In this document: positions 26,414-35,410 of the stretch, piece by piece
Layout of the letters: each line of letters begins with the position of its first letter
How positions within the stretch are numbered: the first letter of the stretch is position 1
Assembly: GCA_016787565.1 (NCBI GenBank)
Contig: JAEUUG010000013.1
Coordinates: 62,001 to 126,000, forward strand
Direction of reading: 5' to 3'
DNA: 64,000 bases
From: Cyclobacteriaceae bacterium
GTDB taxonomy: Bacteria > Bacteroidota > Bacteroidia > Cytophagales > Cyclobacteriaceae
Program-made: the position numbers and the translations under genes
The notes under the pieces: generated by a model
Told to the model about the DNA's origin: nothing
Seen by the model: the letters and a program-made list of their open reading frames with translations, nothing else
Database searches by the model: none

Positions 26414-27067
26414 ATGTATAAAACCTATTCAATGGCCGCTTTTCTGATCCTTCTGGTTGTCGGTATCTCCTGCGGTCAAAGAACAAAAGAAAAAAACACA
26501 ACGATTATGATACCTGAAACCTCAGCTAAAAGCAGTTTAGAATTGGCCACCTTCGGATCGGGATGCTTTTGGTGCACAGAAGCTATATTTCAGAATATTG
26601 ATGGCGTTGAACTGGTGGAGTCAGGGTACTCCGGAGGTAGGGTAAAGAACCCCACCTACCGGGAAGTTTGCAGCGGACTAACCGGTCATGCTGAAGTAAT
26701 TCAGGTTCATTATGATCCCGCAAAAGTAGCATTCGAGGAACTCCTGGAAATATTCTGGAAGACACATGACCCAACCACACTGAACCGCCAAGGCGCAGAT
26801 ATTGGAACACAATATCGATCGGTTGTCTTCTATCATAACGAAAATCAGAAAAAGTTGGCAGAAGAATACAAGTCAAAACTCGATGAGTCCGGAGCTTTTG
26901 ATAAGCCAATTGTAACAGAGATCAGTCCATTCAATATTTTCTATAAGGCGGAAGATTACCATCAAAACTACTACAACCTGAATGGAAGTGCGCCTTACTG
27001 TTCCTACGTTATTCAACCTAAACTTGAAAAGTTCAGGAAGGTGTTTCAGGAAAAATTAAAAAAATAA
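26414..27067 (+). CDS. msrA: peptide-methionine (S)-S-oxide reductase, lipoprotein form
   Basis: This 217-residue protein reduces the S-epimer of methionine sulfoxide in proteins. The catalytic motif GCFWC is at residues 50-54 with nucleophile Cys51. The family sequences YSGG, GHAEVIQVHYDP, FWKTHDPTTLNRQGADIGTQYRS and AEDYHQNYY are all present. The N-terminal extension is a lipoprotein signal (LLVVGISCG), so the enzyme acts outside the cytoplasm. A lipoprotein MsrB lies 2.8 kb away on the same strand, which suggests a matched pair for repair of envelope proteins. Confidence 0.96.
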   Translation: MYKTYSMAAFLILLVVGISCGQRTKEKNTTIMIPETSAKSSLELATFGSGCFWCTEAIFQNIDGVELVESGYSGGRVKNPTYREVCSGLTGHAEVIQVHYDPAKVAFEELLEIFWKTHDPTTLNRQGADIGTQYRSVVFYHNENQKKLAEEYKSKLDESGAFDKPIVTEISPFNIFYKAEDYHQNYYNLNGSAPYCSYVIQPKLEKFRKVFQEKLKK

Positions 27068-27153
27068 GCAACGTCAATGCAACCTGTAAACCATCCTGTC
27101 GTTATATCCACAAGAGTAGAGTAATTCTTCTCATAGGTTTAGGTTTAGGTAAC

Positions 27154-27182
27154 AAAAAAGCCCAGAGACGCTGGGCTTTTTT
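27154..27182. terminator. bidirectional terminator between msrA and the sensor gene
   Basis: Perfect 12-base arms (27154-27165 and 27171-27182) begin with A6 and end with T6 around a 5-base loop. It therefore works for both converging genes. Confidence 0.9.
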
Positions 27183-27202
27183 GCTTTTCTTTTAACGCTG
27201 TA

Positions 27203-29143
27203 TCAAGCCTTCATTTCATATGCAATTTCCATTACCTTAACCACTTCACCCGAACGATTCTTTATCGGAGAGAAGTTTGATCGTACAGAAATCACCTCTC
27301 CCTTTCTGTTCAGACGTTTGTAAATTCCTTTCTTGGGGTAACCCGCAGCAAGATCTTTCCAGAACTGCCTAAACTCTTCCGTATTTCTTTCTTCCTTGGT
27401 AGCGAACATCCGATGGTGTTCACCGATCACTTCATCCTGTGTATATCCGAATAGATCAAGGAAATTGCTATTAACCTTGGCAACCGTACCATCCGTGCTG
27501 TAATCCGCAACGGCAAGGGCACCGTGAATAGCAACCATGGTACTCTCCGTCTCTGCCTGGCTACGCTGCATCTCTTCCTGGGTGGCCTGAAGCTCTTCCA
27601 TATTCTGACGCATCTCCTCCTCCTGAGCCCTCATTTGTTCTGTCATCTCCTGTGATTCTTCCAGCAATCGCTGAGTACGAGCATTAATCTTAACAGCCGA
27701 TATGGTAGAGGCAATACTCTCGGCAATTTTCTGAACAAATTCTATTTCGAAGTCCTTAAAAGATGAGAAGGATGCCACTTCCACAACACCAAAGATCTGC
27801 TCATTAACTTTCAGCGGAACGATGAGAACACTTGTTGGATTAGCATCACCTAAGCCAGATGTTATGCGTACATAATTTTGGGGTACTTCTGTCAGGTAAA
27901 TAAGATCACCTTCCTGCCACGCCTGACCTGCTAAGCCTTCTCCACGATGAATTTGCTGATTAAGAAATTTCTTTTTATCCCACGCATAACATGATTTCAT
28001 GGACATCGTTTGCTCACCCTCATCCTGATCATCCATGATATAAAGTGCACCCTGGTTCGCCTTTAAATACTTCACAAGGTTTCCAATTATTTCATCGGAT
28101 AGCTTTAACAGATCACTATTGTTTGTCCGCAAAATTTCTCCAAACTTAGCCATTCCTTCAGTTGCCCAATTACGCTTCTTATCATCCTCAGCAACTTTTG
28201 CTAGATTGCTTCTCATGTTAAGCAGTGCGTTGCCCAACACATCATGTTCACTCAAGGGTTTGAAGTCACTGGAATAGTTTCCATTACCAATATTCTCTGC
28301 AAAGAGTGTTGTACCCTTTAGCCCGGTTACCAGGTTATCCATAGCGAGCGCCATGTCACCAATTTCATCGTTGCTGAATTTGGCCTGCTTTTCTTCCACC
28401 AATTCTCCACGACCAAGTTTCACCACAATATTTTTCAAGAAGGTAACGGGCTTGGTTATAGAGCGAAGCAGGTAAATAGCACTCACCAATGCAATAGCAA
28501 GAAAAATTCCTCCGAGTATCAGGGTTAAATTCTTAAGCTGTTTGATAGAAGAGATTACTTCAACATCCGACTGACTGGTTACTTCCCCCTGTTTTTGGGC
28601 CAATACATTTAACCGCTCAATTAGGTCGTTTGTAATTGGAATAACTTCACTCTCAATAGAATTTTCAGCCATAAACTTAACGGTAGGATCTTCATAGTTC
28701 TCGAAGCTCTGTAAATTGGCCATGATCGATTCCTGCTGTATGGTAACCAATTCATCGAACTTCAGAAATACGGTATCCATTTGAAGTTTCTGATTCTGAT
28801 CCCAATTGTCGGAAAGGGAAACGATTTGTTTCCGAAGGGCAGGATAGTCATCATTCTGAAGCTTTCGCAACGCATCCTTATCCTCTGTATTGGTTTGCAA
28901 ATAAACCCAGTTCGTAACCAGCATTCTGGATCGCGTAACCAACAATATAAATTCGTTGATGGCATCTTTGGATGGCCGGTAATTATCACGGGAATTCTTG
29001 ACCACCGTGTCAATTGCATTGCCGTTTCCAAAGATTATGGAAACAACAATTATGAACAACGCAATCAGGATAATGAAACTGCCTAAAATCTTGTTACCGA
29101 TGGTCAGGCGAAAACGAAACTTACTTTTAACTGTTTCTTGCAT
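27203..29143 (-). CDS. membrane sensor protein with HAMP, GAF and PAS domains but no output domain
   Basis: This 646-residue protein has membrane segments at about 17-38 and 208-230 flanking a helical periplasmic sensor region. They are followed by a HAMP domain (RSITKPVTFLKNIVVKLGRGE, about 228-285), a GAF domain (about 330-490; GALYIMDDQ, LIVPLKVNEQIFGVVEVAS), a Gln/Glu-rich coiled coil (RAQEEEMRQNMEELQATQEEM, about 505-535) and a C-terminal PAS domain ending at the stop. No histidine kinase, GGDEF, EAL or chemotaxis signalling domain is present, so it must act through a partner. It starts 7 bp after a YfiR-like gene, probably in one transcript. Confidence 0.88.
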   Translation of the reverse strand: MQETVKSKFRFRLTIGNKILGSFIILIALFIIVVSIIFGNGNAIDTVVKNSRDNYRPSKDAINEFILLVTRSRMLVTNWVYLQTNTEDKDALRKLQNDDYPALRKQIVSLSDNWDQNQKLQMDTVFLKFDELVTIQQESIMANLQSFENYEDPTVKFMAENSIESEVIPITNDLIERLNVLAQKQGEVTSQSDVEVISSIKQLKNLTLILGGIFLAIALVSAIYLLRSITKPVTFLKNIVVKLGRGELVEEKQAKFSNDEIGDMALAMDNLVTGLKGTTLFAENIGNGNYSSDFKPLSEHDVLGNALLNMRSNLAKVAEDDKKRNWATEGMAKFGEILRTNNSDLLKLSDEIIGNLVKYLKANQGALYIMDDQDEGEQTMSMKSCYAWDKKKFLNQQIHRGEGLAGQAWQEGDLIYLTEVPQNYVRITSGLGDANPTSVLIVPLKVNEQIFGVVEVASFSSFKDFEIEFVQKIAESIASTISAVKINARTQRLLEESQEMTEQMRAQEEEMRQNMEELQATQEEMQRSQAETESTMVAIHGALAVADYSTDGTVAKVNSNFLDLFGYTQDEVIGEHHRMFATKEERNTEEFRQFWKDLAAGYPKKGIYKRLNRKGEVISVRSNFSPIKNRSGEVVKVMEIAYEMKA

Positions 29144-29150
29144 AGCTAGG

Positions 29151-29654
29151 TTATATCGAAATGGCGAGTCTACTCAGATCTGTCGAAGCCTTTAGATTCT
29201 GCCTTGACATGGATGTTTGATTAAGTTCGAAGGCTAATTTACCATCTTTAACGATAAAATTGATATTACTACCCTTTGCTCCCAGTCCAGGCTCTTCCGT
29301 AATCACTAAAATAGATTGGGTATTAACTTTATCCAATACATCTGCGAGTTGGCTGGATTTATTTGCTGAGACAAACAAAATATTAGCCTTTCGGATATCA
29401 CCAATGCCATTGATTTTAGTGACTTTAATGGCTCTGCCTTCTCCCACTTTTTTTGATTGGGCCATATCTTTCAAATCATTTATAATGGGGGAATCGCCTA
29501 ATACCAGAATCTCAAAATCTCCCTGATTATAAGCATCCGGCCACTGAACATACCGGGTAAAACTAAAAATAAAAACCGATTGATACTTCTGTGTCTGAGC
29601 TTCGACAAACTGGAATCCGAAAAGTAAGAGGATGAATAAAGTGGTCTTTTTCAT
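29151..29654 (-). CDS. YfiR/DUF4154-family periplasmic protein
   Basis: This 167-residue protein starts at the ATG at 29654, because upstream in-frame codons precede the signal peptide (MKKTTLFILLLFGFQFVEAQ). The mature part shows the YfiR/DUF4154 pattern: an N-terminal FIFSFTRYVQWP, a central FEILVLGDSP, and a C-terminal NINFIVKDGKLAFELN. In Pseudomonas, YfiR is a periplasmic repressor of the membrane diguanylate cyclase YfiN. Here the next gene is a HAMP-GAF-PAS sensor, so it may control that protein from the periplasm. Confidence 0.85.
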   Translation of the reverse strand: MKKTTLFILLLFGFQFVEAQTQKYQSVFIFSFTRYVQWPDAYNQGDFEILVLGDSPIINDLKDMAQSKKVGEGRAIKVTKINGIGDIRKANILFVSANKSSQLADVLDKVNTQSILVITEEPGLGAKGSNINFIVKDGKLAFELNQTSMSRQNLKASTDLSRLAISI

Positions 29655-29851
29655 GGTTAGGTAATAATACGTTTTCTTTAAAAAGCCTCCAAAATTATGG
29701 TCATTCATATCACAAAAAGTTTTAAAAATCAGGAATTCCTGACGTTGTGGGGATATGGCAATAACTTAGCCAATTTTGTCAGCTCCACGACCCGATTACC
29801 AAAACCTAATGCCTCCTTTTGTAGTTAGTTGTGTTATAGAATTAAGATACT

Positions 29852-30340
29852 ATGCTAAAATTTAATCTGATTTTTTTCCTTGCTGTGACTTCACTTCTGC
29901 CGGCCTGTTCTCAACAAAAGAATTCATCCGATGCAAAGCCTAATCCGGTCTTCCTCCAGAAATCAGATGCTGATTGGAAAAAGGAGCTCACCTCCATGCA
30001 ATATCATGTGCTCCGTGAAAAAGGAACGGAGCGTGCCTTCACTGGTGCTTATTGGAATAACAATGAAAAAGGGGATTACCACTGTGCCGGATGCCATCAG
30101 AAACTATTCAGCTCAGAAACAAAATTTGAAAGTGGATCGGGCTGGCCCAGCTTTTATAAACCAGTGCTTGAAGCTGCCGTTATTATCGGCACTGACCGCA
30201 GTTACGGCATGGTTCGCGATGAGGTTGTTTGCAGCCGCTGTGGCGGACACCTGGGCCACGTCTTTCCGGACGGTCCCAAACCAACGGGACTCCGTTATTG
30301 TATGAATTCGGCAGCGCTTACCTTCGAAAAAGAACCTTAG
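29852..30340 (+). CDS. msrB: peptide-methionine (R)-S-oxide reductase, lipoprotein form
   Basis: This 162-residue protein has a lipoprotein signal (LLPACSQQ). The SelR/MsrB domain is complete: two CxxC zinc pairs (CAGC and CSRC), the substrate motif [15 protein letters not shown], and RYCMNSAAL with the catalytic Cys. It reduces the R-epimer of methionine sulfoxide. With the lipoprotein MsrA nearby, both epimers can be repaired in the envelope. Confidence 0.96.
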   Translation: MLKFNLIFFLAVTSLLPACSQQKNSSDAKPNPVFLQKSDADWKKELTSMQYHVLREKGTERAFTGAYWNNNEKGDYHCAGCHQKLFSSETKFESGSGWPSFYKPVLEAAVIIGTDRSYGMVRDEVVCSRCGGHLGHVFPDGPKPTGLRYCMNSAALTFEKEP

Positions 30341-30403
30341 CGATAAATTCAGGGGTTTTTTTTCCGGCAGAAAGCAAGTAACTTATCCAAAACATTGTTG
30401 CTT

Positions 30404-31261
30404 ATGTGCCGTCTACTTGCCTACATGGGAACTCCCATCGTTATTGATAAACTCCTCTACCAACCCAAAAATTCGCTCATCAATCAAAGCATTAGCGCCA
30501 AGGAATTGGAAGAACCTTTAAATGGTGATGGTTTTGGAATAGGGTGGTATGTTCCTGAAATTAATTATGAGCCGGTAACATTCGTATCGGTGTACCCGGC
30601 CTGGAATAACCGCAACCTCAGAAACCTGGCACCTAAGGTAAAAACGGATTGCTTTATAGCCCATGTCAGAGCGGCTAGTGTTGGCGATGTATCAGAATCG
30701 AATTGCCATCCTTTTCAATACAAGAATCTGATGATGATGCATAATGGAGGAGTCGAAAATTTTGGTGCCATCAAACGACATATACGCCAACCGCTGTCGG
30801 ATGAACTCTATAACTGGATCAAGGGCCAAACCGATTCCGAACATATCTTCGCATACCTCTTGAATCAACTTCTCACAAATGAGCATGACGTGGTTAGTGC
30901 TGAGGCTGTGGTGGAGGCCTTTGAAAAGACTTTCGCCTCCCTGAAGCACATGATGAAGGTGAACGGTATTGATGAACCGGCCTACCTGAATATGGTTGTT
31001 ACCAATGGATTATTTGTGGTGGCGACACGCTACGTCACTGATCCGAGCGAAGAGCCGTTAACGCTTTACCATTCTGAGGGAAGCCGGTTTATTGTAGAAG
31101 ATGGTATTACTCAACTCACAGCTCCAGCTGATGATGATCAGGCCGTTCTGGTAGTTTCTGAAAAACTTACGGACGACAAAGACTGGACCATGATCCCAAA
31201 AAATCATTTTGTAATTGTGGATAAATCCCTGAATGTAAGGGTGAGGCCCATTCAGGCCTAG
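30404..31261 (+). CDS. class II glutamine amidotransferase (YafJ/EgtC-like)
   Basis: The start is at 30404 because class II amidotransferases use Cys2 as nucleophile, and this ATG gives MCRLLAYMG; an in-frame TTG upstream would bury it. The protein has 285 residues. Family motifs are NGDGFGIGWY, AHVRAAS, CHPF and MMHNGGV. It resembles stand-alone YafJ/EgtC-type enzymes, which hydrolyse glutamine or a gamma-glutamyl amide. No ergothioneine genes are nearby, so the substrate is unknown. Confidence 0.9.
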   Translation: MCRLLAYMGTPIVIDKLLYQPKNSLINQSISAKELEEPLNGDGFGIGWYVPEINYEPVTFVSVYPAWNNRNLRNLAPKVKTDCFIAHVRAASVGDVSESNCHPFQYKNLMMMHNGGVENFGAIKRHIRQPLSDELYNWIKGQTDSEHIFAYLLNQLLTNEHDVVSAEAVVEAFEKTFASLKHMMKVNGIDEPAYLNMVVTNGLFVVATRYVTDPSEEPLTLYHSEGSRFIVEDGITQLTAPADDDQAVLVVSEKLTDDKDWTMIPKNHFVIVDKSLNVRVRPIQA

Positions 31262-31323
31262 AATGATCTAAACGTGCGCAATAATTCAATTTAATGCTTA
31301 AGTTTCGCATCTAATATAATTTT

Positions 31324-32529
31324 GTGCAGTACGATATCATTATTGTTGGTGGTGGTGCTGTAGGCTTGGCCACAGCACTCCAAATCCTTGAGAAAAATCC
31401 TTCATCGAAAGTATTGGTCATTGAAAAAGAGCCGGGAGTTGCCCGTCATCAAACCGGCAACAACAGTGGGGTTATTCATTCTGGTTTGTACTATAAACCC
31501 GGGAGTTTAAAAGCTAAAAATTGTATTCACGGATATCACTTATTAATCGACTTCTGTAAGCACAACGAGGTTCCTTTCGAGTTGTGTGGTAAAATTGTAG
31601 TGGCCACCGAACCGGGTGAACTACCATTACTGAAAACACTTTTCGAACGTGGCCGGCAAAACGGACTTCAAAATCTGAAATTGCTTAACCCTTCCGAACT
31701 ACGGGAACATGAGCCGCACGTTGCGGGCATCGCTGGAATTTTTGTGCCGCAAACCGGAATTGTTGATTATAAAGTAGTTGCCGAGAAGTATGCAGAACGC
31801 ATTCAAAACCTGGGTGGAACTATCGCTCTCGGAGAAAAAGTGATCGATGTTCAACTCGGAACCGAGGTAGTTGTGGCAACCCAAAAATCAACCTACAGCG
31901 GCAAACTGATGATCAACTGTGCAGGTCTCTATTCAGACAAAATAGCCAGACTAACTTCACCCCACATCGATGTTAAAGTGATTCCCTTTCGTGGTGAATA
32001 TTATAAGTTGAAAAAAGAGAAAGAATACCTTGTGAAGAACCTTATATATCCTGTTCCGGACCCCAATTTTCCATTTTTGGGAGTCCATTTTACCCGAATG
32101 GCAAAAGGCGGTGTAGAGGCGGGACCAAATGCTGTGCTTGCATTTAAGCGCGAAGGATATAAAAAGACCGATATCAACATAGCAGAATTGGGGGAATCTC
32201 TGGCTTGGCCGGGCTTTCAAAAAGTAGCCTATAAATATTGGAAAACAGGCTTCGGTGAAATGTACCGCTCATTCTCCAAGGCTGCTTTTACAAAAGCCTT
32301 ACAAAAACTGCTGCCCGAAATACAAGAGGGTGATCTTGAGCATGGTGGTTCCGGAGTGCGGGCACAAGCATGCGATCGTACAGGTGGCTTGGTTGATGAC
32401 TTTTTAATTATTGAAGAACAGCATGTGATCAACATCTGTAATGCGCCTTCTCCTGCGGCCACATCATCCTTGTCAATTGGCGAAACTGTTGCAACACGCG
32501 CCTTGCAAAAACTTGGACTCACTCTTTAA
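31324..32529 (+). CDS. lhgO: L-2-hydroxyglutarate oxidase
   Basis: This 401-residue FAD enzyme of the DAO family has the dinucleotide-binding motif IIVGGGAVGLATAL at the N-terminus. The LhgO signatures ARHQTGNNSGVIHSGLYY, PQTGIVDY and PFRGEYYKL and a C-terminal GSGVRAQACD are present. It oxidises L-2-hydroxyglutarate to 2-oxoglutarate at the membrane. The start codon is GTG, and no in-frame ATG lies nearby upstream. Length is normal. Confidence 0.95.
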   Translation: MQYDIIIVGGGAVGLATALQILEKNPSSKVLVIEKEPGVARHQTGNNSGVIHSGLYYKPGSLKAKNCIHGYHLLIDFCKHNEVPFELCGKIVVATEPGELPLLKTLFERGRQNGLQNLKLLNPSELREHEPHVAGIAGIFVPQTGIVDYKVVAEKYAERIQNLGGTIALGEKVIDVQLGTEVVVATQKSTYSGKLMINCAGLYSDKIARLTSPHIDVKVIPFRGEYYKLKKEKEYLVKNLIYPVPDPNFPFLGVHFTRMAKGGVEAGPNAVLAFKREGYKKTDINIAELGESLAWPGFQKVAYKYWKTGFGEMYRSFSKAAFTKALQKLLPEIQEGDLEHGGSGVRAQACDRTGGLVDDFLIIEEQHVINICNAPSPAATSSLSIGETVATRALQKLGLTL

Positions 32530-32590
32530 GAAAGTTATGAAAATTAGGAGTAGTTATTCAACCTGCTCCCTAGGAAGATTTTCCTATGAA

Positions 32591-32620
32591 TTGTCATCCT
32601 CTCGCGATTGTGTATTTTTG
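32591..32620 (+). promoter_or_regulatory. strong Bacteroidota promoter for the ThiF/MoeB-rhodanese gene
   Basis: TTG (32591-32593), 19 bp, then TATTTTTG (32613-32620) match the Bacteroidota consensus at every fixed position. The -7 box ends 5 bases before the ATG at 32626, so the mRNA is probably leaderless or nearly so. Confidence 0.65.
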
Positions 32621-32625
32621 ATTGC

Positions 32626-33780
32626 ATGACGGGGCTAACGAACGATGAAGTAAAACGCTACGGCCGGCACCTCGTTTTGGAGGAATTTGGCCTGAAAAAT
32701 CAACTCAGACTAAAAGGCTCCAGTGTGCTAGTGATTGGCGCTGGCGGACTAGGATCTCCTGTCTTACTTTACCTTGCCGCAGCTGGTATTGGTACATTGG
32801 GCGTGGTCGATGATGACGTTGTGGATCTTTCCAATTTGCAACGCCAGGTTCTTTTCACGACAAAGGATATCGGAAAGAATAAAGCTGAAGCAGCCATTCA
32901 AAAACTTTATTCACTTAACCCCTTACTTCAGTACGTCAGTTATCCATTCAAGATTATTTCGGATAATGCGATGGACATCATCAGGAACTACGATGTTGTA
33001 ATCGATGGCAGTGATAACTTTCCTACACGCTATCTCGTGAACGATTGTTGTGTATTATTGGACAAGCCTCTGGTGTACGGATCCATTTTAAAGTTTGAAG
33101 GGCAGCTTTCCGTATTCAATCTAAAGAGAAGTGATGGTCAATATAGTTGCAACTACCGCGATTTATTTCCTGACCCACCCCTCCCAAACAGTGTTCCGAA
33201 TTGTGAACAAGCCGGGGTGATTGGTGCACTGGCAGGTATTATCGGCAGCATGCAGGCTAATGAAGCCATTAAAATAATTTGTGGCACGGATCAAACACTT
33301 CATGATAAACTGATGATCCTGGATAGCACATCCATGCAACAAGTCATTATTCAAATTAAAAATCACAATGCCCGAAATCGCATAAAAAACCTTATCGATT
33401 ATGAAGATTTTTGTGGTGTAAGTCACAATAAAAATAAATCTTTGGAAAGTAAACCCATGGCTATGAAAGAAATCACCGTTCAGGAACTACAGAAGCTTCA
33501 GAAATCAGGAGCTGATTTTCAATTGATTGATGTTCGTGAACCACACGAATTTGATATTTGTAACCTCAATGGCGAATTAATACCACAGGGAGAAATTCCG
33601 CACAGTGTTGATCGGATATCTCGCAATAAGCAGGTCGTAATACACTGCCGGAGCGGTGCCCGCAGCGGTAACATGGTTCAATGGCTTGAGAAAAATCACG
33701 GATTCGAAAACCTCTATAACCTTAAAGGAGGCATATTAGCATGGGCCAAGGAAGTTGACCCGTCTATGCCAACCTATTAA
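32626..33780 (+). CDS. ThiF/MoeB/HesA adenylyltransferase fused to a rhodanese domain
   Basis: This 384-residue protein starts at the ATG at 32626. Residues 1-245 form an E1-like adenylating domain (VLVIGAGGLGSPVLLYLAAAGIG for ATP, then DLSNLQRQVLF, DGSDNFPTRYLVND). Residues 285-384 form a rhodanese domain with active Cys in VVIHCRSGARS. Such fusions activate the C-terminus of a sulfur-carrier protein (ThiS or MoaD type) and supply sulfur for thiamine, molybdopterin or related synthesis. The zinc-binding CxxC pairs of MoeB are incomplete (SCNYRDLFP in place of CYRC). No carrier gene is nearby, so the pathway is open. Confidence 0.92.
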   Translation: MTGLTNDEVKRYGRHLVLEEFGLKNQLRLKGSSVLVIGAGGLGSPVLLYLAAAGIGTLGVVDDDVVDLSNLQRQVLFTTKDIGKNKAEAAIQKLYSLNPLLQYVSYPFKIISDNAMDIIRNYDVVIDGSDNFPTRYLVNDCCVLLDKPLVYGSILKFEGQLSVFNLKRSDGQYSCNYRDLFPDPPLPNSVPNCEQAGVIGALAGIIGSMQANEAIKIICGTDQTLHDKLMILDSTSMQQVIIQIKNHNARNRIKNLIDYEDFCGVSHNKNKSLESKPMAMKEITVQELQKLQKSGADFQLIDVREPHEFDICNLNGELIPQGEIPHSVDRISRNKQVVIHCRSGARSGNMVQWLEKNHGFENLYNLKGGILAWAKEVDPSMPTY

Positions 33781-33809
33781 TTAATTGTTATGCGATAAGC
33801 TTCATGATA

Positions 33810-34988
33810 TTACTTAGAGGCAGCAATAGCTTGCTCAACATCATCAATAATATCACTCACATCCTCAAGTCCGACAGCAATTCGGATTAAACCGGGTTTG
33901 ATGCCCACAGCCGCACGTTCTTCTTCGGTTAACTTCGAGTGTGTTGTTGATGCCGGGTGAATTGCAATGGTTCGGGTGTCACCAAGATTGGGCGAATGTG
34001 ATATCATGGATAACGCATTCAGGAATTTTCTTCCCTGATCGAGTCCCCCTTTTATTTCGAACGTTACCAATCCACCTCCAAGCTTCATTTGCTTTTTTGC
34101 CAATGCATGATGGGGATGCGACTCCAGAAATGGATATTTCACTTTCAGTACCTCAGCATTTGCCTCTAAATATTTTGCTAACGCCATCGCATTCTGGCAG
34201 TGTCGCTCCATCCGAACAGCTAATGTCTCCAGACTCTTTGATAGAACCCATGCATTGAAAGGAGACATGGAAGGTCCGGTGTGCCTTGTAAAAAACCTAA
34301 CCTCTTTAATTAATTCTTTTGTTCCTAAAACAGCACCACCAATAACACGCCCCTGGCCGTCCATGAATTTTGTGGCGGAGTGTGTTACAATGTGCGCACC
34401 CCATTTCACAGGATTTTGCAAGTACGGAGTAGCAAAACAGTTATCAACATTCAGGATCAGGTTATGCTTCTTTGCCAGTTTTCCGAGCCACTCCAGGTCA
34501 ATAATATCCAACGCAGGATTGGAAGGTGTTTCAACAAAAATCATCCGCGTGTTGGGTTGAATTTTTGCCTCCCATATATCCGGTTCTGTGATATCGGCAT
34601 AGCTGTGCGAAATACCGAAACGTGGAAATATTGTATTCAATATCTGATGAGTTGATCCGAAAACCGAACGACATGCCAGTATATGGTCGCCTGATCTCAA
34701 CAAGGCAGCCATACTACTGTACATGGCTGCCATACCCGAAGCGGTAGCAACACCATCCTCCGTGCCTTCCATCTGACAGAGCTTATCGATAAACTCGTTG
34801 GTGTTGGGATTGGAATAACGGCTATAAATGTTGCCGGAAATTTCATCAGCAAACATGGCCCTTGCTTGCTCTGCGTCATCAAAGACAAAACTGGAGGTCA
34901 GATAAAGTGGTACGGAATGCTCACGAAAAGGTGTGCGCTCATGCTGATTGCGGATGGCATCCGTTTCAAAGTTTCTTTTCTTCTTCAT
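33810..34988 (-). CDS. metZ: O-succinylhomoserine/O-acetylhomoserine sulfhydrylase-type PLP enzyme
   Basis: This 392-residue enzyme belongs to the Cys/Met metabolism PLP family. The PLP Lys is in SATKFMDGQGR. NIYSRYSNPN, ASGMAAMYS, ETPSNP, NVDNCFATPYLQNP and a C-terminal IHPASTTHSKL are all family motifs. The sequence is closest in character to MetZ, which adds sulfide to O-succinylhomoserine to make homocysteine; a gamma-synthase or MET17-type role is possible. It begins 2 bp after the OsmC-like gene, in an operon with an SSS symporter. Confidence 0.88.
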   Translation of the reverse strand: MKKKRNFETDAIRNQHERTPFREHSVPLYLTSSFVFDDAEQARAMFADEISGNIYSRYSNPNTNEFIDKLCQMEGTEDGVATASGMAAMYSSMAALLRSGDHILACRSVFGSTHQILNTIFPRFGISHSYADITEPDIWEAKIQPNTRMIFVETPSNPALDIIDLEWLGKLAKKHNLILNVDNCFATPYLQNPVKWGAHIVTHSATKFMDGQGRVIGGAVLGTKELIKEVRFFTRHTGPSMSPFNAWVLSKSLETLAVRMERHCQNAMALAKYLEANAEVLKVKYPFLESHPHHALAKKQMKLGGGLVTFEIKGGLDQGRKFLNALSMISHSPNLGDTRTIAIHPASTTHSKLTEEERAAVGIKPGLIRIAVGLEDVSDIIDDVEQAIAASK

Positions 34989-34990
34989 TG

Positions 34991-35410
34991 TTAGGGAATG
35001 ATTTCAACGCTATAGGTAACCTTCGCAGTTTTTTCAAGTGTTTTGGCTACAGAACAATATTTTTCGACCGATAACGCAACGGCTTTATTGGCCTTATCGC
35101 TATCCAGATTTCCATACAAACGAAAGTGGGCATGAACTTCGGTATACAGAGACGGAACCGCGTCCCTTTCCCGCTCACCGGTAACGGTAATCTTGATATC
35201 ACGAAGGTCTTGCTTTTGTTTTTTTAAAATACTAATCACATCAATTGAGCTACAGCCTCCCATGGCGGCAAGGAGTAATTGCATCGGGCGCATACCCTGA
35301 TTCGTTCCTCCGATATCGGGCGAAGCATCAATATGAACAGCGTTACCCTGTTCATTCACAGCCTCGATATGGAACGCTTCATTTAACCGACTAAGTTCTA
35401 TTTTTATCAT
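34991..35410 (-). CDS. OsmC-family protein
   Basis: This 139-residue protein starts at the ATG at 35410, which lies inside the end of the SSS gene; the genes overlap by about 20 bases. It contains the OsmC pattern GMRPMQLLLAAMGGCSSIDVISIL with the conserved Cys of the peroxidase site and a second Cys in SVEKYCSVAKTL. OsmC-like proteins reduce organic hydroperoxides with a thiol. Placed directly before metZ, it may protect or serve sulfur metabolism; that is inference. Confidence 0.88.
   Translation of the reverse strand: MIKIELSRLNEAFHIEAVNEQGNAVHIDASPDIGGTNQGMRPMQLLLAAMGGCSSIDVISILKKQKQDLRDIKITVTGERERDAVPSLYTEVHAHFRLYGNLDSDKANKAVALSVEKYCSVAKTLEKTAKVTYSVEIIP

Noticed and set aside
27132-27151. 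Short TTTAGG repeats resembling telomere repeats
   Set aside because: Only two or three units in intergenic DNA beside a terminator; no function is implied.
31317-31324. TAATTTTG, a perfect -7 match before lhgO
   Set aside because: Transcription would start after the GTG start codon of lhgO, so it cannot serve that gene as annotated; probably chance in A+T-rich DNA.
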